A stretch of DNA of 64,000 bases from Zantedeschia hybrid cultivar (lineage: Eukaryota; Streptophyta; Magnoliopsida; Alismatales; Araceae). Positions 46,177 through 57,414 of the stretch are shown piece after piece (position 1 is the stretch's first letter; every line of letters begins with the position of its first letter). The notes under the pieces are model-generated. The model did not search any database. It saw only the letters and a list, made by a program, of their open reading frames with translations, and was not told the DNA's origin. The stretch lies in the NCBI GenBank assembly GCA_030544215.1, contig JARZZO010000006.1, positions 53,296,501-53,360,500 on the forward strand, in the 5' to 3' direction. The position numbers were made by a program, and so were the translations under genes.

Positions 46177-47430
46177 GGTAGTGCAGAAATTGAAGCACTA
46201 CTTCCTCGCCCACGAGGTTAAACTTCTAGCAAGAATGGACTCGATAAAATATTTGCTAGAGCGGCCAGTTGTAACGGATAGGCTGGTGCGATGGCAGACC
46301 TTCTTGAACCAGTTTGACATCACTTATGTAAGTCAGAAGGTTGTAAAGGGGCAGGCAATTGCCGAGCACCTAGCTCATCATCTGGTGCCTACATTCTCGC
46401 CCACCAACGATGAGTTCCCGGATGAGGAGTTGGGCCTAATAGTGGATGATACTCCATCCTAGGTCCTTTACTTCGATGGGGCACTTAATTCTCAACGCAG
46501 TGGGGTAGGAGTGGTCCTCGTATCCTCGGAAGGGGTAAGTATTCCACATACTTGCCAACTCTCCTTCTCAGTGACCAACAATGTCGCTGAATATGAGGCT
46601 CTCCTAGCTGGCTTAAAATTAGCATTGGTTCTTAAAGTCATAGAATTGAGAATAATTGGAGATTCTCAATTGATTCTTCGCCAAACCGTGGGCAAGTATC
46701 AAATCCGGGATCAATAATTGAAGCCATATCAGGAGTTGGTGAGATTGTTAGCTAGGCATTTTAGAAAGATTACCTATGTACATGTGCCTAGGTCCCAGAA
46801 CATCCTAGCAGATCCCTTAGCTTCCTTATCTTCAGCACTAGAAATTCCCATCACCAGAAGCTCAGTAGCCATCACTGTACAAAAGCAAGACTCACCCTCC
46901 TTTCAGGACCCCTGGTTCCAACAATTCCTTCTCTCATCTGAGCATGTATTTATCATCACGGAGGAACTCACCCCCGATTGGGATGATGGAAATCCGTGGT
47001 ATTTTGATATCACGAACTACCTTCGCGATGGATTCTTCCCATCTTATGCCACAACTTCTGACTGCAAGGCAATCCACCGAGCATCTCAACGCTACCTCAT
47101 CTTAGGCGGACTTCTTTACAGAGATCCTGCACTGGAATACTCCTTTGGTGTCTAGATGATGCCGAAATCCATCATGTCATCGAAGTAGCTCATGCGAGCA
47201 ATTGTGGTGGCCATATCAATGGCCGCGCCTTAACTCATAAACTTTTCATGTCCTATTATTGGCCTTCAATGGAGGCTGACTCTTCCATATTTGTTCGAAG
47301 GTGTTTGAAATGTTAGTTACATGCAAACAAGATAAATGCACCTTCATCATCTCTCAATCCCATCATTTCCCCTTGGCCCTTCGCCATGTGGGAATTCGAT
47401 GTTATAGGACCTCTGGAAGATCGCCATGAG
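46177..47430 (+). pseudogene. Ogre RNase H, second RNase H and integrase N-terminus (first copy)
   Basis: After the solo LTR the frame continues with VWVVQKLKHYFLAHEV, KYLLERPVV and QFDITYVSQK (RNase H tail). TAG 46460 probably comes from TGG. A second, archaeal-type RNase H follows: YFDGALNSQRSGVG, VTNNVAEYEALLAGL, GDSQLILRQ and RSQNILADPLASL. The integrase zinc region begins after a one-base shift near 47148 (EVAHASNCGGHINGRALTHK, RRCLKC). It breaks off in the integrase core at WEFDVIGPLEDRHEG, about 47430. Dual RNase H is the hallmark of the Tat/Ogre lineage. Confidence 0.85.
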
Positions 47431-49600
47431 GGTAGCCTTTTATCTCTCTAAACTTCTCAACCCCGCTAATAGAGGTACACGGCAATGGAGAAAACACGTG
47501 GTACACTGGTGTGGGTAGTTTAGAAGCTGAACCATTATTTCCTGACCCATGAAGTCTACCTTATCGCTAGGATGAATACAATCAAGTTCCTCCTCGAGAA
47601 ATCTGTCCTTATCGATTGATTGGCATGTTGGCAGAGCTTTCTATCTCAGTTTGATATCATCTACATTCAACAGAAAGCAATAAAAAAAGGCTATGTCATA
47701 GCGGAACACCTTGCTCATTACCCTTTACCCATATTTGGTTCGGTTCGATCAGAGTTTCCGGATGAGGAACTGATGTCCATCAACAAAGTTAAAGATGACA
47801 TGTGGACTCTGCATTTTGACGGAGCGCTGAACTCTCATGGTAAGAGTATCGGCATCGTTCTCCTATCACCTGAAGGCGTCACCATTCCACAAGCCTTTTA
47901 GCTTGCTTTTCATGTTACAAATAACATAGTTGAATATGAGGCTCTTCTTGCCGGCCTCGAGGCTGCTCATTTACATGGTGCTACCAAACTGCGGATTGTA
48001 CGTGATAGTCAATTAATCCTTCACCAAGTGCTTAGCAAATATCGCACGCTTGATCCCAAACTCAAGCCATATAAAGAACTCACCTCAGCTTATGCCAAGC
48101 TCTTCACCAAACTGATTTTCGTCCATGTCCCTCGGAATCAGAACATCTTAGCTGACATTCTAGCTTCTCTCGCATCATCTCTAACTTTCCCAATTAGTAA
48201 ACAATCCGAATCAATCATCATTCTTAAGTGTCTCTCTTCGGTTGTAGAGGATCCTTCCTTTCTTAGGATTAAGGAGAAGTTTCTGAAGAAGGTCAGAGAT
48301 GGAGATATTGTAGAGAAGCGAGAAATCATGCTATTAGAGCTACAAGAAGAGATGAAAGATGAAGGGAAGCCATGGTACTTTGACATTGACAAATACTGTG
48401 AAAATTAATCATATCCTGAAGAAGCCACAACTGAAGAGAAGAGCGCTATCAGGAGAATTGCTCAAAGATACACCCTGGTTGGAGGTGAGTTATATAGACG
48501 TGGATTTGATGGTGTTCTTCTGAGATGCTTGGACGAAGATGAGCTTTGGAAGATCATGGAAGGAGCTCATGCTGGAGTTTGTAGTGGCCATGTTAATGGA
48601 CAGATGTTATCGAAGAAAATCCTTAGACAAGGATATTATTGGCCAACCATAGAAGAAGATTGTGTAGGGTTTGTATGTAGGTGTGCTAGTCAACTTCATG
48701 CCGATAAGATCCAGTCCCCCGCATCTTCACTCTATCATGTTTCCTCCTCATGGCCTTTCTCTATATGGGCTTTTGTCATCATTGTACCTCTCGGTGATCC
48801 TAATTCCGGCATTAAGTAGAAATCCTTCATTCTCACGGCAACGGAGTACTTCACCAAGTGGCCAGAAGCATCAACAATTTGCAACTTTATCATGAAGAAT
48901 ATCATCACAAGGTTTGAAATTCTAAGTACCATCGTCACCGACAATGGACCACAGTTCATATTACAAGAGTTGAAGGACCTCTACAACAGGTATAACATTG
49001 CATTATATCATTCATCTTCTTATTATCCGCAAGGTAATAGCCAAGCAGAGGCAACCAATAAGACTTTGATAAAAATCATCAGGAAAACATGTGCATCTAA
49101 CCGATATACAGACCGGCCGGAGAAACTTTTTGAGGCTCTATGGGCCTACTGAACTTCAATCCGCATGCCCACTGGGCAAACTCCATACTCACAAACGTTT
49201 GGAATGGAGGCAGTAGTTCCATATGAAGTCCTCACCCCGTTAAAAGTACAATTGAACAAGGAGTTTAACATTAACGAGCATCGCTCTGCACTCCTCGCTT
49301 AACTGGAACTTTTGGACGAGAAGAGATGGTCAGCCGCTAATCATGCACGAGTATATCAAAATAGATTAGCACGTTTTTATTAAAAGAAAGTCATTGAACG
49401 TAAGTTTAAAGTTGGTGAAATGGTTGTAGAAAGGATCTTCATGAAGCCAGGTGGTCTACGTTTGAAGCTCCAACCCAATTGAGAAGGACCCTATGTTATC
49501 TCGCCTACTTTTCCAGGTAACGCCTATTGCTAAGTTAATGCAGAAGGGCATGAATTATCTCATCCCTGAAATTGTTTGTATCTTAAAAAATATTACCCAT
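47431..49600 (+). pseudogene. Second Ogre-type RNase H, second RNase H and integrase (fused copy)
   Basis: Starts abruptly in RNase H (AFYLSKLLNP), repeats WVV.KLNHYFLTHEV and QFDIIYIQQKAIKK, then the second RNase H (HFDGALNSHGKSIGIV, VTNNIVEYEALLAGLEAAHL, RDSQLILHQ). Integrase follows: zinc region HAGVCSGHVNGQML, core TATEYFTKWPEAS, VTDNGPQF, PQGNSQAEATNKTL, and the C-terminal KFKVGEMVVERIF. At least six nonsense codons are present, several explicable as C-to-T at CAG or CGA. The protein differs substantially from the first copy, so it comes from another Tat/Ogre family rather than a recent duplication. Confidence 0.85.
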
Positions 49601-51240
49601 AGATTAGGTGTGACGATCGGCATGGTGCTAAGACCAGTGGAGTCAGAAAATTTGAAGTCCCAAATTCCCTTATTAGTCTTCGATAGTCTAATTCAGGTGC
49701 ATTATAGACACACAAACGCGCTTTGTCCTCGAGTAACAAGAGATGTGAAGTCCAAGGAAAACTGACAGCTTGACTGAGAGTGTAAAAGTACGACCCATTC
49801 TGGCTTTATTAATCCTTTTTATACTTGACTCACAATGTCAGAATGAGGCTCGGGATAGACTAATGAAAATAACCTCCGTCTTAGTAGGAGGCCGTCATAA
49901 AAAAAAAAATGGGGAAAAGAAAAGATTCGCACCACAAAAGAAAAATCAGAAAGGCAAAAGCCAAATCAAGTACAAAAGGCCACAAATGTCAAATAAAAAA
50001 TGCCACAAATATCCAAATGAAAGGGAGCGCAAGGTCAAAAATACCTAGTAAAGTGAAAATGACCGAACCCCAACGGACAGTAGGGCAAGGGACGGACGGA
50101 CATCTTCTTGAGTCTCCGGAACCCTCTCAAGAGCTTTCTAGACCCTTTATTCCTTTCTCTCGAAGGGACGTACTCCAAGCTTAAAGAATGGCCTAAGTCG
50201 ACTATGGGTTAGATCATCAAATGGGATTGAGGATATAAGCACAATAAAAGCATGATGAATCCGGATTAGGTTATTAAAGAATGATTAGGGAATTAAGATG
50301 ATGAATAAGTAAACTCTTTTGATCCATATACCATGCTAGTCTTTAGGAATAATTGAATATTTCAAAATTTCAAGAAAAAAATGAGTAGTTGAAAATTACA
50401 AAAAAAATGAATATTTTTTTAAAAAATTGAATATTTCAAAACTACAAAAAAAATGAATAGTTGAAAATTATAAAAAAATTTGAATATTTCAAAACTACAA
50501 AAAAATGGATATTTTAAAACTACAAAAATTGAATATTTCAAAACCATAAAAAAATTGGATATTTCAAAACTACAAAAAATTGAATATTTAAAAACCACAA
50601 AAAAAATTAAATATTCAAAAAAAAAAAATTTATATTTTGAAAATTGCAATTGCAAAACTAAAAAAATATTTCAATTAGTATTTGCTTGTCAGATCATGAG
50701 TGTTGCATCCTTTTTATTTTCAGCGAGTATTTGCATACTTGTATGTTGCATTTTACCATTTAGTTCCCCTTTAATTCTCTTTATTTACCTTCATTAAATA
50801 AAGGCTTCGCCCCTTGACCCTTCTACCAAGCATAGGATCAATTACCCAGTACCTTAACTAGGCAAGGGGCTAAGCTAGAATGGATATTTAACATGTTTGT
50901 CAAGCCATGCACAGAACACAAGTGTAAAAGGAAATTCAATAGAAGAATCAAGTATGAAAGGACTCCATTCATATATGTCAAAAGTTTTATACATAGGATG
51001 AGAAGTCCATCAGCAAGACTTCAAAACAAAGGGAAAAGGAGATACAACAAAATAGCCCTCATGGCTAACTCTCCCGCGCTCTTACAAGGATCTTGGCAGT
51101 ATAGTACGCTAGTAGCCCTAGCCAGTCTTTCTCTCAGTTTCCCACGAGACTCATCTGTCTGCTACCTGAGCTCTACTAGTCCTAAGGCTCTCTCTACGGC
51201 TACTTCTAAATCTAACAACTCTTGAGCTAACTCTCAACAA
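49601..51240 (+). other. Ogre 3' non-coding region
   Basis: No domain is recognisable; short frames exist but none resembles a known protein. Ogre elements typically have a long untranslated stretch after integrase. It contains the A-rich tandem array at 50355-50665. No PPT or 3' LTR was located. Confidence 0.5.
50355..50665 (+). repeat. A-rich tandem array
   Basis: About 11-12 degenerate copies of a 24-27 bp unit, TTGAATATTTCAAAACTACAAAA-like, with varying A-run length. Non-coding. Confidence 0.88.
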
Positions 51241-51243
51241 TCG

Positions 51244-51964
51244 GGATACATGATCCTGCTAACTGCCCGGCCATCCACCCGAAGGCCGGTGATCCTTGCA
51301 ATGTCCTCGAGACTGAGGATCATGTGCCCAGGGCATCAGAAATGCCCGGCTCTCGGCATGCCATCTCTCCCTCAACACCTTCAATAGTACAAAATGTACC
51401 CAGAAGGGCTCGATCTCCAATATCTCTTGGAACCCCATCTTCGCCAGCCGCGCTTTTTGAATTCTGGGAGCCCCCGATATGTAGGTACCACCAGGTCGCA
51501 TGATATCCTGGTCCTCATCGTCCCCTATGATTTGCATATTTTATCAAAATCATCGACAGAGCATTAAATAATTGAATTTTAAATCATGTTCTGAAGTTAT
51601 CCAGCAATTGAATCGCGTCTGGCCAGGCTGATGCGTTTCAAAACGTGTCCCTGTTCCTAGACGTGATTCGTCACATGATTCCTTTCCTGTGATCAGGATC
51701 ATTTTCCCTCCTACAAATTGAAATTTAATTTAAAAGGAGTGCTTTCGGAACTTACCAAATGAAGGCCGACCGGTGCTGCCTCCGCCTCACCCGCCGCTTC
51801 AGGGGGAGCTTCTTCCTCGGCTTCCATGAATGCTTCAATTTCCGCTAACTCCATAGCCGCTTCGGCCAATGCGCTTCGGGGTGCTCCTCGGGTGCTTCCG
51901 CCATCGCGAGTGCGGCGACTCGTCGACGCCGTTTGCCGAGGCCGCTTGAACTTCCTCGTTCCAT
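51244..51964 (-). pseudogene. Plant mobile domain (PMD) gene fragment, antisense to Ogre
   Basis: Minus strand. Candidate exon 1 is 51964-51756 (ATG; MERGSSSGLGKRRRR, then after a shift an Ala/Glu-rich segment) ending at donor CATTTG/GTAAGT. A 231-bp intron follows, with acceptor CATAG at about 51525. Exon 2, 51524-51244, contains RLAKMGFQEILEI, LRERWHAESRAFLMPW and, one frame over, LSLEDIARITGLRVDGRAV. This is the PMD pattern (RW plus tHtF-like segment, then a LEDv..ltGL motif). A frameshift near 51330 breaks it, and the rest of the domain is missing. PMD genes occur as host genes and as extra, often antisense, ORFs of Tat-lineage elements between integrase and 3' LTR, which is the position here. 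Splice sites are by eye, and phase does not match perfectly. Confidence 0.6.
51602..51672 (-). repeat. Palindromic modules inside the PMD intron
   Basis: Two adjacent inverted-repeat modules, GAATCACGTC facing GACACGTTTTG and AAACGCATC facing GACGCGATTCAA, of the same design as those in the Tekay LTRs but more decayed. Confidence 0.6.
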
Positions 51965-52620
51965 GGTGAGTATAGGTAGAGAGGGAGAGCTCGGGTAGGA
52001 AGGAGATGGAGTTAGAGAGTTAGAGAATGAGAGATCCCAAGAGAGAGAGAGAAAGTGATGGCCGAAGAAAGAGGAGCGTCGGTGATCGCCGTTGATGGCC
52101 AAAGAAGGAGGAGATCACCGGAGAGTCGCGCTGTTCGCCAGAGAAGAAGGAGAAGGGAAGAGAGAGAAAGTCCCAAGAAAGAATGAGGAAGGAAGGGGCT
52201 CGGGCTCGCAGACCCCTGTTTGAAATCGTTAAATCGCATCTAGGAACAGTGACGCAATTCAGTGGCACACAAACTGTGGCGGCAACAGAAAATTTTTGAA
52301 ATTTGTTAAACGCGTCTCCTATGGGCGACGCCTTTTGGAGTTAACCACATTTTTCGGTCAGGGACATACCACGGAAATATGGAGTAATCAGGGATATGCG
52401 TCTCTCAAGGAGGATGCGATTCAGTGGATTAATTATTGGAAATCTTTGGAAAATAGGAGAGAGAAAGAGAAAGGCGCCTCGCTCACAAGATGCGATTTGG
52501 GCTTTTAAAGGATTAAATTCTTATTTTCGGAAATTGAATTGGATTGAACCGTGTCTCCTTGAGTCAACGCGATTTGAATTAAATAAGCCCGAAGTGAGAA
52601 AAAATCACAGTTTTTTTTAA
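51965..52620 (-). promoter_or_regulatory. Putative PMD promoter: module array then CT-rich leader
   Basis: Reading toward the PMD ATG there are five GCGTC/GACGC-type modules, near 52567, 52490, 52410, 52325 and 52240. Then comes a CT-rich leader at about 52010-52200 starting CTGCGAGCCCGAGCCCCTTC. The Tekay LTRs show CCCGCGAGCC followed by a similar CTTTCTTTCCCTCATT run at the same point. Either the PMD locus uses an LTR-derived promoter or both share a design. Promoter function is inferred. Confidence 0.5.
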
Positions 52621-53369
52621 GGAAAAATTCTAGAAAAATTGCATAATATTAAGGAATGATCTTATTGCAATAGAAGAATAATTCTTCATTGGAAATAAAG
52701 CAAAATACATCAAGCTGGATAAGAAGGACTGAGAGCTTTCAAGGTCGGATTTTCTTAAGCTCTTTTTTACATATTTTTTCCATAATTCCCGATTCGCCTT
52801 ATGAGAAAGTTTCACACAACAGTTGAATCCGATGTTCCACAGAGTCGCAATGTGTTCTGTCGCCTCAAAGTCTTCATCAGTTCCCAAAGCCCGCTTCTTA
52901 AATTGAAGAAAGAGAAGATATTTCTGAAAATTCGTAGCAAGGCATACCAAGTTGAGGATGACAGTGATGTGGATTGTATAAGACGAATTTGGTCGCCTCG
53001 ATCAGTCGGAGCTTTGTGCCAGCACCATGACGGACTCGAACCGTCTTTTCCATAAGAGCAAGTGGCATGGATTCAAATCCAGTTCTGGGCATAGTCTTCA
53101 AATAAGCGCGCCAGCAGCTCGTGTTTTGAGGTTGGGTACCTAATTGGTCATGTGGTCTTTGAACTTCACAATGTTAGCGATATGGAAGATAGGACTACAT
53201 TGATACATTTGGGATATTCTTGGAACTTCTTATTTATTATGTTGAACTTGAAGTAGAACTCTATCTATAGAGCTAAGAGAAGCATGCTACCATAAGGAGG
53301 TTGACCTGTAAAAGCTGTAGAGAGCCCACTTTAAAGATAGGCTAGAACTGCTGTGTTGATCTGCTTTCC
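52621..53369. other. Unassigned stretch, short antisense frames
   Basis: Minus-strand open pieces at 52630-52950 (106 aa, Lys/Leu-rich) and 52898-53101 are not recognised. They lie between the two PMD fragments and could be decayed downstream exons of the fragment at 53370-53789. A T-arm-like word near 53040 was considered and rejected as a tRNA. Confidence 0.35.
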
Positions 53370-53789
53370 TTAAAAAATCTTATTGATTGAACTGATTTGA
53401 TCATCTTCTAGAATATTATTTTGGGTAGGGAATAGTAGTGCTCTAGTCAAGCATGTGGTGAATGCCTTCATCACATTCTCTGTATCTTCATCCTTGAGAT
53501 CTTCTATCTTCTTCAGGGTCCATTTAGCTAGCTTTGCAAGATTGATCCCTTTCTTAGTAAAACAACCTTGAACATCTTTTGAACCCTTCATAATCTTCTC
53601 TAACAATTGTCGACCTGTGATCTTTTCTCTCATGAGCTTCATATCACTTAAATCAAGTTCATCATTGTTGACCTTCAACTTAGGAAGACCCAATAGGAGT
53701 TCGGCTTCTTCTAAGAGGATAGTGGCTTCGAACGTGGCAAAAAGAAATGTATGAGTTTGAGGATGCCACCGTTCGATCAAAGCGTCCAT
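53370..53789 (-). pseudogene. Second PMD-like fragment, 5' truncated by copia
   Basis: A 139-codon open frame starting LIERWHPQTHTFLF after the first residues, then ILLEEAELLLGLPKL, matching the PMD pattern RW..eTHtF...T.LeeaelLlGLP. The remainder (KITGRQLLEKI, INLAKLAKWTLKKI) is typical of the long linker of such proteins. It is not the missing part of the fragment at 51244-51964, since both contain the same RW...GL block. The copia LTR begins 48 bp upstream of the first Met, so earlier exons are cut off. Confidence 0.55.
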
Positions 53790-53837
53790 TGCAGCCTAAT
53801 CCATGCTTGTGCTTTGTAATGTTTGACATGAATAACC

Positions 53838-55341
53838 TGTTGGGTTCTCGGGTTTCTCCAAATCTCTCGCACAGTGGAAATAAAATTAAAACGGAGATCC
53901 GTTCCCGTATCGAAAAACTAAAACACCGATAATCGGATTATCAGTTCTTACCGTGTGCGGATTCGAATCCGTAACCATTCGATTCTGTCGGTGCGACACC
54001 GCAAGCCGCGCAAGCGCCTGGCCTCTAGCGGAGGCTACACGATCCTCCTCGCGACGGATATTTTCACGTTCCTCGTTCTTCGCAGCCCACGAAACCTCCG
54101 CCGGTCGCCGCAACTATCGCCGCAACGCGCGGACGATTTCCTGTCGAACGGGAGTCGAAGAAGCAGCGGAGTAGATTCGGATCTGTCTGGGATGCCAGAA
54201 AGAGAGAGAAACAGAGGAGGGGCGGCTAGGGTTAGCAACAGCTTGGCCTGCTCCGCCCATTCGCCATATTTTATACTAACCGCGCGGTTTTTCATAAAAA
54301 ATCCTAGTTTGTATAAAACCCACGTGTTTATCCATCGCCTTGAGAATCATTTGCGTATGACCCTCTAGGCCCAATTACCAATCCAGTTAATAGCTCTTTA
54401 TTAATTAATTAATCAATCAAATTGATGTCGCACATCGAATTCGACCGGACTTCCGATCACGTTGGGTGCCAAGCAACACCACGTGAACCCGGAAGGTATC
54501 TGGGTTAAGCAACCTACTCTTGGAACCTTTCCGCCGATAGTTATTGCGTGGATATAATCCTTCATTCGTACAATGCTCTCGAGTCAACTCAGGGCATGGC
54601 GTACTGTCAAATCCTAACCAGTCGACCCACTTGGATTGGATGCCGATGATGAATATCGGAAAACTCCTTTCCCGATATTATCGTCCGCCCTGGCCAGGGA
54701 CTTCCGTGGATCCTTTCTAGAGCATTCTCTCTCTAAGTACCGAGAGCGAATAATTCCTTATTGACACACAATTCCCTTCGACGGTATTACGCTGTACCCA
54801 ATCCTTGACTGTTAAGAATCCCATAGTTAGACATTCATAAACCAAGGTCAAAGCACAGAAGTCCACCGACAAGGTGTCCTTGGTGTCTCAGGTCCGAGGA
54901 CCATCCACGCAACTACGACAATAGAATCAAGCTGGTTGACAGTGAGGTACAATATCATCTAGCGATTCAATCAGATCAGTTCAGTGAACTCATTCTCCAA
55001 TGAGCACCTACAAATTCGCCTTAGTGTCTCTACACAAGTGACTTATGAGATCAGTCACCCTCATCATATGAGCAGGAGTAATATGTACTAGTTTAACCGG
55101 ATATCCGTTGTCCTTCTCGGATATCCTTCGACTAGGAACGATTAAGAATATGTGTGTTTAAGTGATCAGTCTCATTAGTATGATTTCATCATAATCTGAT
55201 CACTATCGCACATATTCACGGACTTCATTATGAGACGATAATTAATACGATTTACACATAATGAATATTATGCCATTATATTAATAAATATGAATGAAAT
55301 TTACATAGTCAGATTGGCTTGTAGGCCACCTAAGACTAACA
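53838..55341 (-). repeat. Copia 3' LTR
   Basis: 1504 bp from TGTTGGGTTCTCGG to CTAACA on the plus strand. Same family as 7457-9015 and 26187-27710. Confidence 0.9.
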
Positions 55342-55355
55342 ATCTCCCACTTGGA

Positions 55356-56371
55356 CTAAAGCCAATCACCTATATACAGTAAGCCTATAGACTCTAGGTG
55401 ACGCTCAAACACAATTTGAGCCAACGGCTTTTTTAGTGGATTTGCTACATGGTTGACGGATGGAACTCTTTCCACTACTACATCTCCTTTGGATATGATC
55501 TCTCTAATAAGATGAAAGCGCCTCAGAATATCGTTCGATTTCTGATGAGACCACGGCTCTTTCACTTGTGCAATAGTCACATTGTTGTCGCACAACATCA
55601 GAACATGATCAAAGATGCACGGAACTATGTCAAGGTCAGTGATGAACTTCTTCAACCACACAACTTCCTTGAAAGCTTTAGCTGCAGCAATGTGCTCAGC
55701 TTCAGTCGCCGAATCTGCAGTAGTTGTTTGCTCGGAACTCTTCCAGCACACTGCTCCTCCATTCAAAGTAAATACGAATCCAGATGTAGACTTGTTGTCA
55801 TCTGGATCCGACTGGAAACTCTAGTCAGTAAAGCCTCGCAGTTTTAAGTCACCTCCTCTATAGACAAGAAACATATCCTTAGTTATTCTTAAGTACTTAA
55901 GGATACATTTCACTGTCTTCCAGTACTCTTCGCCTGGATCAGCCTGAAATCTGCTCGTAACACTTAGAGCAAATGTAACATCAGGCCGTGTACATAGCAT
56001 GGCATACATGATAGATCCTATGGCAGAGGCATAGGGTACTCTATCCATGAGTGCCTTCTCATCAGGAGTCTTAGGAGCCTGCTCCTTTGAGAGACTAATT
56101 ACATGTCTCATCGGTATGAGACCTCTCTTGAAATTTTCCATGCCAAACCTTTTGACTATGGTATCTATGTACAAGGATTGGGTCATTCCAAGCATCCTCT
56201 TTGATCTATCTCTATAGATCCGTATTCCCAATACGTAGGATGATTCTCCCAAATCCTTTATGGAGAAGTTTTTAAACAGTCAGATCTTTACTGATGACAT
56301 CAGAGCTACTTCATTCCCAATGAGTAGTATGTCATCTACATAAAGAACTAAGAAGGTGACTGCGCTCCCAC
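55356..56371 (-). pseudogene. Copia RT C-terminus and RNase H
   Basis: Reading right to left: RT active site LYVDDILLIGNE (near 56330), then KRMLGMTQSLYI, SAIGSIMYAMLCTRPDV, ILKYLRITKDMFLVY, and RNase H (AVCWKSSEQTTTADSATEAE, MLCDNNVTIAQ) ending GDWL. These are typical of Tork/TNT1-like copia polyproteins. Stops near 56280 and 55820 and small changes break the frame. The gypsy insertion at 56372 removes everything upstream within the window. Confidence 0.88.
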
Positions 56372-57414
56372 TGTAACGACCCGCCACCCTATAATCGGGA
56401 ATCCGATTACTAAATGGGTACCGAATCATTAATTTGGAACCGAACCAGGATCTAGTAAGTCTGGGAAATAAATAATAAACTAAGCTAAACATCCACATCG
56501 CATTGAATTGAAATGAAAGTGCAGGAAATTAAAAATTATTACAATGCGACTCGATTACAGCAAATAATTACATACTCCAGCTGAAAGGAAATAATTAAGC
56601 ATACAGGCCAGAAATAAATAACAACTACATCGGGGCATACCCCGGAACAACTGCCGAAGACGTACACCACACGGCTGCACACACCGCTCTAAGTCTGCTG
56701 GGAGTCCTCACCTGAAAACCGCAGGGGTGAGTCTCAAGAACAAGACTCAGTAGGGATCCTTCGATCCCCACTGCCCACGCACACACCCACAAGTGTAAAG
56801 TACAGCTAACGGTGAAGTAACAAGTGTAGTGGCAGGTACAATTCCTAATTCTCTACGTGAGAATACATGCAATCGCAATTATAATAATCATGCACATTCT
56901 AAACCAGCCGTTAGAAAATCTACAACCGCCATCTCGATAGAACTCGTCGACCGTGCAAACAACGGTGGGGAAAACCTCGACCCGCTGAGACCAAGGAGTA
57001 GCCCCTCGGATAGCACGCTCGCTACTCCGGCCCAACTGGCTCAGGTGACTACCCCTTCCCCCAGCACGAGTGACTCTCCGAATGTACCACTCCGACACAG
57101 GTACTAGCTGACCCCGGGGTTCACCAGGTGACCCTCTCTCACTAGGCGTCACCCCGCCCACGCCCCCACCGGCGCTGTGCTCACGCCCCCACCAGCACAG
57201 GGTGATAAAGTGCTACAATGTCACTCCAGGTCCACAGTAACTGAAAACCCAACACAGTGCGATCCGGTCACGTGAAAAGCCCGCGATCGCATAACACACA
57301 TAGAACCATCCGATCATGAGGAATCCATCTCTTTCGGGTGCACTAAAACATGTGCTAACCATCTAACTAGCAGTACGAACATGTTTTACAGGCATGCATT
57401 AGTGAGATTCTGTC

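Larger units (their letters stand above)
13378..51240 (+). mobile_element. Ogre/Tat-type gypsy element, interrupted three times
   Basis: Plus-strand parts in order: LTR/leader 13378-15781, gag 15782-16556 and 27711-28744, protease 29235-29642, G-patch-like region 29652-30290, RT 39586-40815, RNase H 40844-41060 and 46177-46460, second RNase H 46463-47155, integrase start 47160-47430, then a second RNase H/second RNase H/integrase series to about 49600. The dual RNase H order and the RT wording (VCIDFRNLNQACPKD, YVDDILVKS) are characteristic of the Tat/Ogre lineage. Interruptions: copia 16557-27710, copia 30309-39506, solo LTR 41061-46171. The start is inferred from a GACACCGATTTTGGACCCC word typical of such LTRs. 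The 3' LTR was not found, so the right boundary is uncertain. Confidence 0.75.
53838..56371 (-). mobile_element. Ty1/copia 3' half, cut by the Tekay element
   Basis: On the minus strand: RT end, RNase H, PPT (complement of ATCTCCCACTTGGA at 55342-55356) and 3' LTR (53838-55341). The left flank is TAACC; the partner lies beyond the window. At 56372 the RT is broken by the LTR of the gypsy element. The rest of this copia should resume to the right of 64000. Confidence 0.88.

Noticed and set aside
53030..53100. tRNA-like T-arm words (GACGG-TTCGAGT-CCGTC on the minus strand; ATTCAAATCC on the plus strand)
   Set aside because: No matching acceptor, D or anticodon stems could be assembled around either word.
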